From: Riptortus pedestris
Lineage: Eukaryota > Arthropoda > Insecta > Hemiptera > Alydidae
Assembly: GCA_019009955.1 (NCBI GenBank)
Contig: CM032228.1
Location: 67,330,001 to 67,394,000 of the forward strand
Direction: 5' to 3'
Length of the DNA stretch: 64,000 nucleotides
Part shown: in pieces, positions 1 to 10,205 of the stretch
Numbering within the stretch: the first letter of the stretch is position 1
Layout of the letters: every line of letters starts with the position of its first letter
Program-made: the position numbers and the translations under genes
The notes under the pieces: generated by a model
Told to the model about the DNA's origin: nothing
The model's database searches: none
The model's input: the letters and a program-made list of their open reading frames with translations, nothing else

Positions 1-200
1 ATTTATTTCACTTCATCTTCATCTTGAATATTAATTGAAATATTTCCATATTTTAGTTCTCAGTAAACCCTCACTCCTACTCATGTCATATTAACAATAA
101 GCTTTTATCCCTTGAACCAGTTTATCTAAGCTTAAATACCAAATATTGTTTTCTTGAACTTTTACTGTCTGCGGTACACGCAGATACGTCGTATGATTAT
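1..200 (+). repeat. HINE right-arm fragment, subfamily B
   Basis: Matches the right arm shared by subfamily B copies: a motif like TTGAATATTAACCGAGATAT, then CACTCCTACTCATGTCATAT, AACAATAAGCT and AAATACCAAATATTGTT. It breaks off before the conserved 3' hairpin. No gene is visible here. Confidence 0.7.
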
Positions 201-269
201 GAATTCATGTATGATTTTAAGTTCTTACCTTGAAAATATTAGTTTGTTCTACTCCATACTCGACTTTAG

Positions 270-585
270 AAGATTTTCCCTATGGGAAATCAGCTTTTGA
301 GGTTATACTCATGACATGATGTTCGAAAAATTTCTTCAAATGTGTGTGTGTGTTACTTACCGCTCTAGCGGCTGCAATTATTGTTTAATCGCTAACAAAC
401 TCGATATTTAGTTGTTTTATGTATAAAGAAAGTACAAGTTCGTTAACGGCTGAAATCGGACAAGGGGGAGGGGGGGTTTAGAGGTGGAGAATTTTGAACA
501 TTCGAAATATCTCCGTTACTATACGTCGGATCGAAAAAATGTATAGAATTAAGCTTATAGCAAATTAAATGTACTGTAAGCATTG

Positions 586-643
<58 letters not shown>

Positions 644-887
644 GTTTATTCCCTATCTTGAATATTAACCGAGATATTTCCATTTTTCAGTTTTCAGCCT
701 TCAGCAAATCCCCACTTCTACTCATGTTACATAAACAGTACTCGGTTATGCTTCAGTAAATAGTCTTAATCAAATTAATACGTTGTATTCAGATATATCT
801 CAGTAATTGTTTTTATATCCAGTAAGAAGAATTTCTTCAAATGTCTATTGATCCTACCGAGTAGATGACGAAAATGAGGTCCGTTCC

Positions 888-935
<48 letters not shown>
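270..935 (+). mobile_element. HINE-like non-autonomous element, forward, rearranged
   Basis: Left arm (GGGAAATCAGC, then a version of GAGGTCGTACTCATGACG) begins near 270. The core blocks follow: CCGCTCTAGCGG, AAACTCGATATTTAG, AAGTTCGTTAACGGCTGAAATCGGAC and ATCTCCGTTACTATACGTCGG. Here a short (TG)n stands where the microsatellite normally lies, and a (TA)n tract (592-641) sits downstream in a non-standard place. A second left-arm piece (about 824-890) ends in another (TA)n, in which the next Helitron begins. The reading frames here are translated microsatellite. Confidence 0.7.
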
Positions 936-938
<3 letters not shown>

Positions 939-2115
939 TAATATATATAAATCTCCTGTCACGATGTTTGTCCACGATGGACTCCTAAACTACTTAACCG
1001 ATTTTAAATTAAATTGGCACGCCGTGAGCAGTCTGGTCCAACTTGAGAGATAGGCTATATTAATTTTCTCTGAGACGAACAGGAGTGGGGGTTATAAGGG
1101 AGGCCTGAAATTAAAAGTCGTGATATTTCGTTTTCTATTGGTTTTTTCGCAAATATGCACATAACAAAAGTTGTTTATTTTGTTATTTAGAGTAAGTTTT
1201 GTCATAAACACATTCATCGTATTCCGAAGTTTAAATGAGTTATACGCTTATGACTATAGCGGGAGTCAACAATATTATTTGTGACAAGAGACCCAACCGA
1301 AATAAATAAAACTCGGTATGTGTATTAGCACTAACGCTTTCATTATAAGAAGCCATACCAACATTTCTAGGGACGGGCAGGAGTGGGGTTTTTAAGGAAG
1401 CCAGAAATTTAAAATAGCGATATTTCGTTTCCTATTGGTTTATCGGCAAATATGAACATAACAAAAGTTGTTTATTTTGCTATTTAGAGTAACTTTTGTT
1501 ATATACACTTTTTTCGTATACCGAATTATAAACGAGATATACGCTAAAAATTATAGCGGAAGTGAAAAATTTTATTGGGCACAAAAGACTCAACCGAACT
1601 AAATAAAACACTCAGTATGTGTATTAGCACTAACGCCTTCCTTATAAAAAGCCATACTATTACTAGGGACAGGCAGGAGTGGGGGTTATAAAGGAGGCCT
1701 GAAATTAATAATAGTGATATTTCGTTTCCTATTGTAGTTTCGGCAAATATGCACATAACAAAAGTTGTTTATTTGGTTATTTAGAGAAATTTGCTCAAGA
1801 ATTATTTTCAATATGAACTACCAGGTACCTCACCTGGAAAAATTAATTCAAATGTATGTTAATATTTAGTCCTTAATAATTCAAGTCTATGCATAATGCA
1901 CAGGAAGCGGGAAATATGACAATATGGAGGACAGTGAAGTCTTACATAAAAAATTAATTTTATTATTAACAAATCCACAGAAACGACGGGTATTAACCCT
2001 AAACACTGGGACGGGTAAATGTCAAAATATTGTGCAAAATAAAGCCTTGCCAAAAAAATAACATCAACATTCAGCCTCAAATGAATTCCCGAGCGAAGCC
2101 GGGTATCTGAGCTAG
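936..2115 (+). mobile_element. Non-autonomous Helitron with three about 297-bp internal units
   Basis: The 5' end starts TCTTAATATATATAAATCTCC directly after an A; the 3' end is CTAG directly before a T, the A|TC...CTAG|T rule of rolling-circle Helitrons. A hairpin CCCGAGCGAAGCCGGG (2088-2103) lies 12 bases before the terminus. Inside, a unit beginning AGGAGTGGGG recurs at 1081, 1379 and 1675 (periods 298 and 296). Each unit carries ATATTTCGTTTCCTATTGG and AAAAGTTGTTTATTTTG. No Rep/helicase frame is present, so this copy is non-autonomous. Confidence 0.85.
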
Positions 2116-2116
2116 T

Positions 2117-2711
2117 ATATATATATATAAATACATACATACATACAACTGGACCGATTTGAATGATTTTTTTGAATGCGTTTGGGTAACGCCTTGGATG
2201 GTTTAGATTCACAAATCAGCCCGGCAGATGGAGCAGGAGTGGGGGTTGTAAGGGAGGCCTAAAATTAAAAATAGCCATATTTCGTTTCCTATGGGGTTTT
2301 CGGCAAATATGCACAGGATAAAAGTTGTTTATTTTGTTATATTCACTTTTGTCGTATAACAAACTATAAAAAGATATACACTAAAAAAAATAAAGTGGGA
2401 TCCAACAATTGATTGGGCAAAAACGATTGAACCGAACATGACAAAACTATATGTACATTAGCATTAATTCTTCCATGATTATTAGCTATATTAAATTTTT
2501 TAGATTCGAACGGGAGTGTGGGTTATAAGGGAGGCCTAAATAAAAAAATTCGTGATATTTCATTTTATATTTTTTTCAGGCAAACGTACACATAGCAAAA
2601 GTTGTTTTTTGTGTTATTAAAAGTAGCTTTTGATTTAAACATAATATTATTGAATTTAATACCCTAATCGCTTGAAAAATCATGCAGGACAACGTCTGTT
2701 GGGTCCGCTAG
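2117..2711 (+). mobile_element. Second Helitron, abutting the first
   Basis: Begins in TATATATA and a Helitron-type 5' region (ACTGGACCGATTTGAATGAT), contains two of the same AGGAGTGGGGGTTGTAAGGG-type units, and ends CTAG|T at 2708-2711. GGACAAC...GTTG and TCC (2687-2706) can fold just upstream with a two-base bulge. It starts one base after the preceding Helitron ends, so the second inserted at or beside the terminus of the first. Confidence 0.75.
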
Positions 2712-3780
2712 TATATGTATATAACATTGAAAATTACATCTGAGTACCAGCTGACTAACAAGGGAAATCTGCTGAAACCAACTCTTTTAATTAATAGTTG
2801 ATTAAATACTGTAAAATAAAGATGAATTAATAAAAAAACAAAGCAATCATTCTCATTTAGCCGAAATTTCTCGATCCACTAATAATAATTAAGGTAGAAG
2901 CATTCTCCCTCCAAAGTGAGAGTTCTTTCTGTTTTGCAATGTAAATTTTTATAGAAAGCTTTTATTTTAGGCTAGAGTTTCAATTAGCACTTAAAAGTTT
3001 TTTTCCTCCTTTTTCAGCTCATTAAATTCACTTACGTGTACTATTACAAATACAGTGAAGGTTAATTTTTAACATATTTGTTGTTATAATAGAATTATTA
3101 TATTTTAGAAGATTAACTTAGTTATTGAGACTTAAAGTTTTCTTTTTTTTCTGGACAAAGTCTTGTTAACTTTTTACTCCAATCATGACCTTTAGGAGGA
3201 AAACCTTTAATTCAATATATGAAAGGCCAACATCAAAGGAATGGGATGAAGTGACCTGGACTTTTGACTACGAATTGATTCCATAAGCTTTTTTAACGAA
3301 TACTGGAGAGGTCAGTTACTTTAAAAAGAAACCGATGAAAATTATTTAAAAAAATTAAACAACTCATGGGAATCGAAGTATTCATATTAATTAAGTGTGG
3401 ATTATTAATTTGAGTGTTCTGTCTTCAATAATAAATGTAGTAATACTTTAAATATTTGCTCTTAATAAATTAATAAAGTAGATATGGAAAAAAAAGCCTC
3501 GCTGGTACTGCCTAAAATAAGAAGATTGTTCACGCACTTGAATATGGATACGTTGATGATCTCATCTCAACATCTATTCACAATTTCATCCAATTAATAA
3601 TCCTGTGTAAACACGAATTGTCTGTAGTAACTTAAAGTGAAAATCAGATGAGCATGAATGGGGATTTACAAATGCCTGAAATCAAAAATAAACGAAAACG
3701 GATAATTCAATTAAAAATCGAGTAAGAGGAAGCATGTATTTAACAATAGTTGTAGAAAATTAATATTCCAACATCATAAA
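2712..3780. other. AT-rich sequence without a supported gene
   Basis: No open frame of convincing composition, RNA gene or intact element is visible. A fragment like GGGAAATCTGCTGAAA near 2763 may be a HINE terminus relic. The remainder looks like unique or very old sequence. Confidence 0.6.
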
Positions 3781-3920
3781 AGTTTTGGTTCAAACCTCCC
3801 TCCTACTGGTCCGATCACTTACGAACTAAATCCTCCATTTTATATGAACATTTTTAATACCGAGCTTGGTACTGATACAAAAAAAAATCATCGACTACTA
3901 GAGCGTTAACAGATAAATAG

Positions 3921-3968
<48 letters not shown>

Positions 3969-4096
3969 AAAGAGTTTTGAAAGAGCCTCATTTTCGTAAT
4001 CCGCTGGGCAGGATCGATGAACATTTGAAGTAAAGTTCGTTGTGAGTACAACCACAATATCTTAAATTTCCCTAGAAAATCAGCTAAAATGGCAGA
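3781..4096 (-). mobile_element. HINE-related element, reverse, with (CA)n in place of (TA)n
   Basis: Reverse-orientation core blocks (CCTCCCTCCTACTGGTCCGAT, TTACGAACT, CCGAGCTTGGTA, CTAGAGCGTTAACAG) are followed by (CA)n at about 3921-3966. The left arm follows (CATTTTCGTAATC, GGGCAGGATCGATGAACATT, GAGTACAACCACAATA) and ends near AAATCAGCTAAAA. The microsatellite is at the family's usual position but its motif is CA/TG. The VCVCVC frame across it is not a gene. Confidence 0.75.
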
Positions 4097-4440
4097 TGTT
4101 ATGAATCGGTAGCCGTGACAACCAATGCAACTCTTAGCTGATAATGTACAGAACAACCAGTACTGCATGTTTAATAGTACTGTAAAACTTAAAAATATAT
4201 TTGTCATCATAAATACTTAAACTTTTTTTGTAACCTCCAATTTTAAGCTATAAATATATTTCCATAGACTATGCGATAACTAGTAATTTTCTGAAAAATA
4301 TTTACATTTTCCTACCTTTTTTACCTTGAAGTTATTATTTTATCCTTCTTAAAATGTTACAGTCCCAATATTCCATATTCTTTCGATTTCTAAAGCAGTT
4401 GTGACAAATATATATGTACTTTTGAACGGGCCTCATATTT
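4097..4440. other. AT-rich spacer, nothing recognised
   Basis: No coding frame, repeat end or RNA-like sequence could be supported between the HINE terminus and the Helitron remnant. Confidence 0.55.
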
Positions 4441-5320
4441 ATTTTAGGCACAAACTAAATTAACTAATGTTTCTGGTTTTAACTGATAAGGGGGGGGGCT
4501 TATCCGGGAAGCCTATTATCTCATAAACAGTACAGAAGGTTTATAGTTTGTTATTTATGATAACTTTTATTATACACACTTTTGTCGTTTAACAAAGTAT
4601 AAAAGAGATATGCGCTAAAAATATAGCGGGAGCAACCAACTGTATTAGTACAAATTAATGTCTATTTTATACAAGCGCAATAATGTTATGTTTTTTAGAC
4701 TTATATGGTAGTTCTATGAATAATTCGGATTAGAGAAGTTATAAATCTCTGCAGCCCCCCTCACCTCCTTTAAAATTTATTTTCACTAGGAAGTAACATT
4801 ATTTATTTCCAATGGAAATCAAAACTATATGAGGATTTTCATTATTCAATTTTTATTTAGTAATTTCAAAAAAAAAAAATCATGCTCCATTTACACAAGG
4901 AGTGATAGCGGAAGTTGTGGAGAATCGACCTCTTTAATTCTGGTATATTGTAGCTTATTTCCTCCTATATATGTCTACTTACAACCGATTATTTCTGAAG
5001 TATGTGTGCCCGAAGCTGGTCTAGCAGAAAGTATGTGAATTATAGATACTATTTAGTTATAATAAATTCCATCCGTGATTATGATTTGACTTATTCACCG
5101 TGTGGCAATCAATAGAGAGGGATTTATTTGGAACTCATTCTCATTTACTCTTTTTAATTCAAATACCTATTATATAAGTCCTTTACAGTTAACTGGCCCT
5201 TATGGAAAAATAATAGGCTCAGGCGGAAAGTATAATTGTATACATTGAAGTCTTGCTAGAAAAATACCCTCAATACTCATCCTCTAATGATTTCCCGAGC
5301 GAAGCCGGGTACCTTAGCTA

Positions 5321-5321
<1 letters not shown>
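4441..5321 (+). mobile_element. Degraded Helitron ending at 5321
   Basis: One recognisable internal unit (about 4495-4660: GCTTATCCGGGAAGCC, AACTTTTATTATACACAC, AAAGTATAAAAGAGATATGC) and an intact 3' end. The hairpin CCCGAGCGAAGCCGGG (5294-5309) is identical to that of the Helitron at 936-2115, followed by CTAG|T (5318-5321). The 5' end was not located. The middle is diverged and holds no supported gene. Confidence 0.7.

Positions 5322-5367
<46 letters not shown>
5322..5367. repeat. (TA)n microsatellite
   Basis: Pure TA dinucleotide tract starting immediately after the Helitron CTAG terminus. It is probably the expanded A/T target of the Helitron. Confidence 0.95.
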
Positions 5368-5372
<5 letters not shown>

Positions 5373-5929
5373 TATATACATATATATTATTTCAAAAGGA
5401 AATCATTTATCGGGTATAATCGTTGGGCATAAGAGGAATTTTTTGAAAATAACGCGATTATAACCTCATAAGCTGGTTTTATTTAATGATGGGACATCTG
5501 TTAAAATCATCTCAATACGTTGGAGGAAGTAAAAAAAAAATGAAGGTAGTCAAATAGTTTTTAATAATAGCATTAATATTGCTTTAACATGTGTGAAGAC
5601 ATTATTGCTTGGAAAACTGTGTGAAAAATATCTTGAGCTTTCCAGCATGGGCATGCATATTTATCAAACAGCTGCTGCCCCAGACGGTATAACCTCCCAT
5701 TCGACAAGACCGCAGCATAACTTTCTAATTTCATCTGACACCGCAAGACCTTGGAAATTTTCTATTTTATTATTGTTATACATGAAAACGTTAAATATAT
5801 TTTGTTTTGCTTAATAAATTTAGATTGATAATGGAACAATGGACAACTGTTAAAGGTTATTTCTACGACCTTAAAATAAAAATAAAATTGAAAATTTTGT
5901 TATCTTTACGAAATTTGATATTTCAACTT
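5368..5929. other. Intergenic sequence without a supported gene
   Basis: A 73-codon open frame (5593-5814, +) has no recognisable motif, splice context or family resemblance and is treated as chance. No repeat boundary was found. Confidence 0.5.
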
Positions 5930-6075
5930 TTTACGTAATAGTAAATATAAAGTTCTTTAATGACTGAAATCAGAACAGTGGGAAGGGGGGATTAGACGGT
6001 GGATTTCAAAAAATTCATATCTCCGTTATTATCCGTCGGGTCGAAAAATTGTACAAGCCAATCTTATTGAAAATG

Positions 6076-6078
<3 letters not shown>
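5930..6078 (+). mobile_element. HINE core, left part of a copy split by a Helitron
   Basis: Core blocks AAGTTCTTTAATGACTGAAATC, ATCTCCGTTATTATCCGTCGG and CAATCTTATTGAAAATGTAA are present and stop at 6078. The next family bases, TGTTCTATAAATG, resume at 7589 after the Helitron. The true left terminus is missing. Confidence 0.75.
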
Positions 6079-6133
<55 letters not shown>

Positions 6134-6138
<5 letters not shown>

Positions 6139-6735
6139 CCTCGTCAAAAAAAACGCAACACCCTAATATTTATTGATTACACATGTATTTAATTGAAATA
6201 AAAAATATTATGTTGATGTTTCTAATCAGACAAATACATTGGAGGAGAAAAACAACAATTTCATTTGAATTCCAGCACTTCTTCTTATCTTTAATCCTAT
6301 TGTTTAGAAACAGCACAAATTCCATAGTCATTCTTATCGACATAGGGATACAAAAAAAAATTACTAAGGCTCAGTATTCGTGTTAATTTCATCAAGTACG
6401 CATTATTTTAGAATTCATAGGTAATTATGGCACGGTTAGATAGAGATGACACAATTAGGGCAGTGACGATGCACCAAGAAGGCCGTAGCACACGTTACAT
6501 TGCTAATCGACTTGGGGTCCACTTTTTAACTGTCGCACGGGTCGTGAAACGATTCAGAAAGACAGGAGGATACGCAAGAAGACCTGGATCGGGCCGACCA
6601 CGGGTCACATCAGCGGAAGACGACCGTTTATCCGGCTCCAGACTCTCAGAAATCGGCTAATAACAGCAAATGACTTAAAAAACTTGGTCGCTGGTGTTCG
6701 AAACTTACATGTACGACAACGACGAGAAGAGTGAG
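6134..6735 (+). mobile_element. Tc1-like transposon, 3'-truncated
   Basis: Starts at AACTCCTCGTCAAAAAAAAC followed by GCAACACCC, a Tc1-type terminus next to TA. It contains the N-terminal part of a transposase gene and stops abruptly at about 6735 where Helitron unit sequence begins. No matching inverted terminus is present downstream. Confidence 0.75.
6427..6733 (+). pseudogene. Tc1-type transposase N-terminal fragment
   Basis: The frame 6427-6660 encodes a paired-type DNA-binding domain of the Tc1 transposase, the part that binds the element's terminal repeats in the nucleus. Visible motifs are the helix-turn-helix GRSTRYIANRLGVHFLTVAR (about residues 19-38), then VVKRFRKTGG and the AT-hook-like linker RRPGSGRPRVT. 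A frameshift near 6640 moves the continuing similarity (LRNRLITANDLKN) into another frame, which ends at a stop about 6733. The DDE catalytic domain is entirely absent, so the copy is dead. The family call rests on the HTH plus GRPR linker, a combination typical of Tc1/mariner proteins. Confidence 0.85.
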
Positions 6736-7588
6736 GAATAGTGGACTATAAGGGAGGCCTGAAATTAAAAATAGCGATATTTCGTCTCCTATTGGTTTTT
6801 CGGCAAATACGCTCATAACAAAAGTTGTTTATTTTGTTATTTAGAGTAACTTCTGTAATGCTCCATTTTGCCGTATAACGAAGTATAAATGTGTTATACG
6901 CTAAAAACAACAGTGCGAGCCAACAATTTTATATGGCACAAAAGACTCAACCGAATTAAATGAAATTCAGTATGTAAATTAGCACTAACTTTTTTCATCA
7001 TAATAAGCTGTACCAATATTTCTAGGGACGAGCAAGAATGGGGGTTGCTACGAAGGTCTGAAATTAAAAATAGCGGTATTTCGTTTCCACTAAGCGAAAC
7101 TCCTTATGTGATTTGGTTTTAACACCTTCCTGATTATACGCTGGATATGAACAGGAGTGAGGGTGTGAAATATAAAATCGCGGTATTTCGTAATTTATTC
7201 ATTTTTCGGCAAATGTGCGTGTAACACAAGATGTTTGTTTTATTATTTAAAGTAACTTTTTTAATATCCACTGTTGTCGTATAATGAAGTATAAATGAGG
7301 TATACAAGAAAAACTATGAAAGGATAACAATGTTATAGGACGCCAAAGACTATACCGAAATCAACGAAACTTCGTAGTTTTGACTATAAGCTATATTAAC
7401 ATTTTTTGGAGGGGAGAGGGGTTGTTAGGGATGCATGAAATCAAAAATCGCCATATTTCGTTTCTTATTGTTTCTTTGGCGAAGATCCACATGACGAAAC
7501 ATGTTTAATTTGATATTTAGAGTAACATTTATAATATACATCTTTATCGTAATTTAATATTTTAGTTGGTAGCGTAGCAACGTGCTAG

Positions 7589-7822
7589 TGTTCTATAAAT
7601 GTTATGTACGTTGTTTCACTATCTTGATTATTAAAAGAGATATTTGCATTTTTTTAGTTCTCATATAATATTAATAAGCTGTTATATTATGAAGAATACT
7701 GTTTGATGCCTAAATACCAAATGTTGTTCTCATTGAACTTTTACGTTATAGGATAAATGCAAATACGTGACGCACTTGGGAAATCTGCTTAGTTAAGGCA
7801 ACCCCTGCGTGAAGGACGTTTT
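7589..7822 (+). mobile_element. HINE right arm (subfamily B), remainder of the split copy
   Basis: Resumes at TGTTCTATAAATG and runs through the B right arm (AATAAGCTGTTATATTATGAAG, AAATACCAAATGTTGTT). It ends with GGGAAATCTGCTTAG and a variant 3' hairpin, then GAAGGACGTTTTT. The next copy starts immediately. Confidence 0.8.
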
Positions 7823-7823
7823 T

Positions 7824-7939
7824 AGCAGATTTCCCTTAATCAGCTATTGAGGTCGTACTCATGACGCGCTTTTCGAAAAATTTCTTCAAATGTCCATCGA
7901 TCCTACCCAGGAAATAACGAAAATTAGGTCCGTTCAAAA

Positions 7940-8003
<64 letters not shown>

Positions 8004-8443
8004 CTGATAACCCTCTAGCGGTCGCAATTTTTGTTTGATCGTTACCAAAGTTGATATTTAAACGTTTTTTTGCAAAAAGACAAATCAAGTTCGTTAATAC
8101 ATGAAATCGGACCTGTGGGAGGGGGGGGGTTAGAGGGGGGATTTTCGAAAATTCAAAATATCTCCGTTACCATAATTCGGATCAAAAAATGTATAGACCC
8201 AATCTTATTGCAAATTAAATTTACTATAAATATTGTTCTATACATTTATTCTCTATCTTAAATATTAACCGAGATATTTGCATTTTTTATTAAATGTGGG
8301 CCGATAACGGACGCTTGAGTTTCCCGCCAAAAGCTAATTCGGCCCTTTGCCGTAACTGTTCAGCTCTCGTATGGAGATATCTATTGTATAACTTCACGTG
8401 GGAAATTTTCTTAGTTTACGCAGCCCCTGCGTGACGGACTTTT
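7824..8443 (+). mobile_element. HINE copy, subfamily A, head-to-tail with the previous copy
   Basis: About 620 bp. It starts AGCAGATTTCCC with no spacer beyond a T-run after the preceding copy's 3' end. (TA)n is at about 7942-7999, after GACGAAAATTAGGTCCGTTC. The A right arm follows (AAATGTGGGCCGATAACGG, GGCCCTTTGCCGTAACTG, CTCGTATGGAGAT). It ends CGCAGCCCCTGCGTGACGGAC then TTTT. Both open frames across it are non-genic. Confidence 0.85.
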
Positions 8444-8660
8444 CGTTTTGTAGTTTCATAACACTAAAGATGAGTGCTCTACTCTGAAAGCAGCTTGGGT
8501 TGAGATATATTTTTATTATGGAGGGAGTGCCTATTTATTTCCAACCTTGAAGAAGTGCCCTCACCATCCTTCCACAAAAGATTGGCTAACCCTGAAAGCT
8601 CTAAGTGCATCCAGTATATATTTTTTTTCCATAAGCTACTATCTTCCTGCTTTGCGACAT
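8444..8660. other. Short unique-looking spacer
   Basis: No supported gene. The sequence runs into the target duplication ATCTTAAC (8661-8668) of the SINE that follows. Confidence 0.5.
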
Positions 8661-8745
8661 ATCTTAACCATTATTATTATTTATTAACGTCCTTTTTACA
8701 ACTAAGGCTAATTGGGACGGGCTATCTACAGGTCATCACCCTTTT

Positions 8746-8872
8746 ATCAGATTTCCCTTAGGGGCAATCAGCTATTGAGATCGTACTCATGACGCGATTT
8801 TCAAAATATTTCTTCAAATGGCCATCGATCCTACCCAGGAGATGACGAAAATGAGGTCCGTTCAATACTATA

Positions 8873-8931
<59 letters not shown>

Positions 8932-9643
8932 CTGTTACCACTCTAGCGGTTGCCATTTTTGTCTTATCGTTATCAAACTTGATATATAATCGTTTTATAC
9001 AAAAAGAAAGATCAAGTTCGATAACGGCTAAAATCGGACTTGGGGGAGTGGGTTTAGAGGGAGAGAATTTCGCAAATTCTTACTATCTCCGTTAATATGC
9101 GTCGGATTGAAAATGCGTATAGAACAAATCTTATTGTAAATGTAATGTTCTATAAATGTTGTTATGTACATTTTTTTTTATTTACCTCCACTTCATGCTA
9201 CTAGGCTAATCGGGACGGGTTATCTACAGGTCACCACCCTTTTCTAGCCAGGGTGGGCTCAAGGAGTTTATTTAGTAAGTCCGTCACTAAATAAATTTCT
9301 ATTGCCCAGGGCGGGAATCGAACCCGCTACTCTAGGTCTACCACGCGAGATTAGGACCAACGCCCTAACTCGCACGGCCAACCTAAGGCCCTGTTATGTA
9401 CATTGTTTCACCATCTTGATTATTTACTGAGATATTTGCATGTTTTAGTTTTCGGTCTTCATTAAAGCCCCACTCCTACTCATCTCATATTAACAATATT
9501 CTATTATGTTATGAAGCACTTTATTTGAAGCTTAAATACCAAATATTGTTCCCATTGAACATTTAAGTTTTGAGATAAATGTAAATACGTGGCGCACGTG
9601 GGATATCTGCTTAGTGAACGCAGCCCCTGCGTGACAGACTTTT
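8746..9643 (+). mobile_element. HINE copy, subfamily B, inserted in a SINE and split by another SINE
   Basis: The left junction reads CACCCTTTT|ATCAGATTTCCC and the right junction GTGACAGAC|TTTTTTAGCCAGGG. The SINE consensus across this point is CACCCTTTTCTAGCCAGGG, so the HINE entered a T-run with no target duplication longer than the T-run can hide. (TA)n is at 8881-8927. Without the inner SINE the element is about 670 bp. Confidence 0.88.
9173..9391 (-). mobile_element. tRNA-derived SINE inserted in the HINE
   Basis: Full-length-looking SINE flanked by a 13-bp duplication TGTTATGTACATT (9160-9172 and 9392-9404), a sequence that uninterrupted HINE copies carry once. Reading the minus strand, the tRNA-like head contains a B-box-like GGTTCGATTCCCG, then the family body and an A-rich tail. 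It is a SINE, not a tRNA gene. Confidence 0.92.
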
Positions 9644-9738
9644 TTAGCCAGGGTAGGACTTAGGGTGTTATTTAATGAATTCCGTCACTAAATAATGTCC
9701 TTTGCCCAGGCGAGAATCGATCTCGCCATCTTAACGAT

Positions 9739-10204
9739 TATAATAAATTTATAATTTTCCAGCTGTCATAACCTTGAGTGTCCTCGCCTTAGGATCTGAG
9801 AGCAATTATAAAAGACACCTCTCAGGTCATTAAAGTGTAATAGAGAAGCTGCTTAAGATAGATTTATGAATATGTATGGGCCTGAGTAAGGAGACACCTG
9901 ACACCTTGTTACTATGGTAACCATCTGCTGCTGCTAAAGGTTCTGTGGACTGAACTGCTTGCTATGCTAATGCCCTCCCAGGAAACGGAGATGAATCCAC
10001 AAACGTCAACATTCATACTAATGTTCCTCAAGTATACCTCCATTTTTTAAAAAATTGGGCACTATTCTCTTTATCCGTAAGATATTTTGTATTACTATTA
10101 CTCTTATTATATTGTTCAATATCATCACAGAAGGAGATTTATTTTCATTAGAGCTATAAAATAATTTTCGGTTTCTCTGAGAAATACTTTTAACTAAAAA
10201 AAAA
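9739..10204. other. Unique non-coding block with regulatory-like motifs
   Basis: No gene. The composition differs from the surrounding repeats. It contains GTTACTATGGTAAC (9908-9921), resembling an RFX X-box, a following CATCTG E-box, CACCTG E-boxes near 9890, and an octamer-like ATGCTAAT near 9964. These are eye-spotted matches in unaligned sequence; function is inference. Confidence 0.3.
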
Positions 10205-10205
10205 A

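Larger units (their letters stand above)
6079..7588 (+). mobile_element. Helitron inserted in a HINE, carrying a Tc1 fragment
   Basis: The insert begins in TATATA after A (6078) and ends GTGCTAG|T (CTAG 7585-7588). Joining the flanks rebuilds AATGTA|TGTTCTATAAATG, a sequence other HINE copies carry uninterrupted, so insertion was into an AT dinucleotide without target duplication. Helitron units (GGGAGGCCTGAAATTAAAAA) recur at about 6749, 7050 and 7410. The region 6079-6133 is an expanded (TA)n tract. Confidence 0.75.
8669..9727 (-). mobile_element. tRNA-derived SINE split by a HINE (outer layer of a triple nest)
   Basis: The SINE is in two pieces. 8669-8745 is the tail end (TTATTATTATTTATTAACGTCC, GGGACGGGCTATCTACAGG, CACCCTTTT). 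About 9644-9727 is the remainder (TAGCCAGGGTAGG, GTCACTAAATAATG, GCCCAGGCGAGAATCGA). The composite is bounded by an 8-bp duplication, ATCTTAAC at 8661-8668 and 9728-9735, as expected for target-primed SINE insertion. The tRNA-like head is 5'-truncated. Confidence 0.85.

Noticed and set aside
775..1053. Open frames with YIYIYI stretches (also at 7836, 8874, 16405, 25150, 45900, 46371, 50890, 60050)
   Set aside because: They are translations of (TA)n tracts in HINE copies, open on both strands only because TA repeats lack stops in one frame.
3854..4210. 118-codon minus frame with VCVCVC (also 32807-33200 and 40413-40667)
   Set aside because: Translated (CA)n/(TG)n in HINE-related sequence; the flanking residues match no protein.
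5593..5814. 73-codon frame as a small host gene
   Set aside because: No motif, signal, splice context or homologue in the window; expected by chance in AT-rich DNA.
9180..9391. tRNA gene, suggested by the GTTCGATTC box and tRNA-like head
   Set aside because: The same head occurs in repeated copies followed by a constant body and A-rich tail with target duplications, so it is a SINE.
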